Shown one piece after another: positions 6,373 to 6,424 of a DNA stretch of 6,424 nt. A program made the position numbers and the translations under genes. The DNA is from an uncultured Lachnospiraceae bacterium. GTDB taxonomy: Bacteria > Bacillota > Clostridia > Lachnospirales > Lachnospiraceae. Location: the NCBI GenBank assembly GCA_910583815.1, contig CAJTZB010000143.1, positions 1-6,424 of the forward strand, written 5' to 3'. The stretch's first letter is position 1. Every line of letters begins with the position of its first letter. The notes beneath the pieces were generated by a model, which saw nothing but the letters and a program-made list of their open reading frames with translations, made no database searches and was not told the origin of the DNA.

Positions 6373-6424
6373 AAAAATTTCTGCAAGCAGCAAAAATTTC
6401 TGCAAGCAGCAAAAATTTCTGCAA
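6373..6424 (+). repeat. 19-bp tandem repeat, about 2.7 copies, cut by the window end
   Basis: The unit AAAAATTTCTGCAAGCAGC occurs at 6373-6391 and 6392-6410 without a mismatch, and a third copy begins at 6411 and is truncated at the window edge after 14 bases. The array starts at the predicted start point of the divergent transcript, so it would form its 5' leader. Each junction contains near-palindromic GCAAAAATTTCTGC and the short palindrome CTGCAAGCAG. The total copy number is unknown because the array may continue to the right. Confidence 0.85.

Noticed and set aside
6158..6424. 88-codon minus-strand open frame over the control region
   Set aside because: It runs through the tandem repeat, both promoters and both operators, has low-complexity composition, and resembles no protein I know. 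The promoter architecture explains the region better.
6373..6424. Possible CRISPR array
   Set aside because: The units are contiguous 19-bp copies with no unique spacers, so it is a simple tandem repeat.

Overview
The window holds one leftward (minus-strand) catabolic gene cluster for glucuronide or glucuronate use. In transcription order it reads: mannonate dehydratase (uxuA), an SDR-type D-mannonate oxidoreductase (uxuB), a cytoplasmic glycoside hydrolase family 2 enzyme, and a GPH-family sugar/cation symporter. The symporter runs off the left edge. Moderate GC, strong AGGAGG-type ribosome binding sites, the SDR form of UxuB and the GH2 subtype all suggest a gut-type Firmicute, probably a Lachnospiraceae-like Clostridium relative. 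This placement rests on sequence style, not on a search.

Layout from right to left. 6124-6424 is a regulatory region with no credible gene. It contains a well-formed minus-strand promoter for the uxu cluster, whose spacer is a perfect 12-bp palindrome of the GntR-operator type. About 118 bp further out lies a near-identical second palindrome abutting a strong plus-strand promoter, which must serve a gene beyond the right edge. The first transcribed bases from that promoter contain a 19-bp tandem repeat cut by the window end. uxuA (5071-6123) and uxuB (4142-4987) follow with a short gap. A 95-bp inverted-repeat element flanked by a 10-bp direct repeat sits between uxuB and the GH2 gene. After the GH2 gene (1746-3992), a ~94-bp imperfect palindrome ending in a T-run looks like a terminator, so the transporter (1-1486) may be partly uncoupled and may have its own weak promoter.

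How the genes work together (inference from the families): the symporter imports a glycoside, GH2 releases the sugar acid inside the cell, UxuB reduces D-fructuronate to D-mannonate, and UxuA dehydrates D-mannonate to 2-keto-3-deoxygluconate. The isomerase (uxaC), kdgK and kdgA needed to complete the pathway are not in the window. Whether the GH2 enzyme is a glucuronidase, galacturonidase or galactosidase cannot be settled here: its active-site framework is galactosidase-like, while its neighbours are uronate genes.

No wholly new system is evident. The most unusual signals are non-coding: the direct-repeat-flanked structured element, the shared dual-operator divergent promoter, and the 19-bp tandem array. 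The methionine-rich C-terminal extension of the GH2 enzyme is also worth a look.
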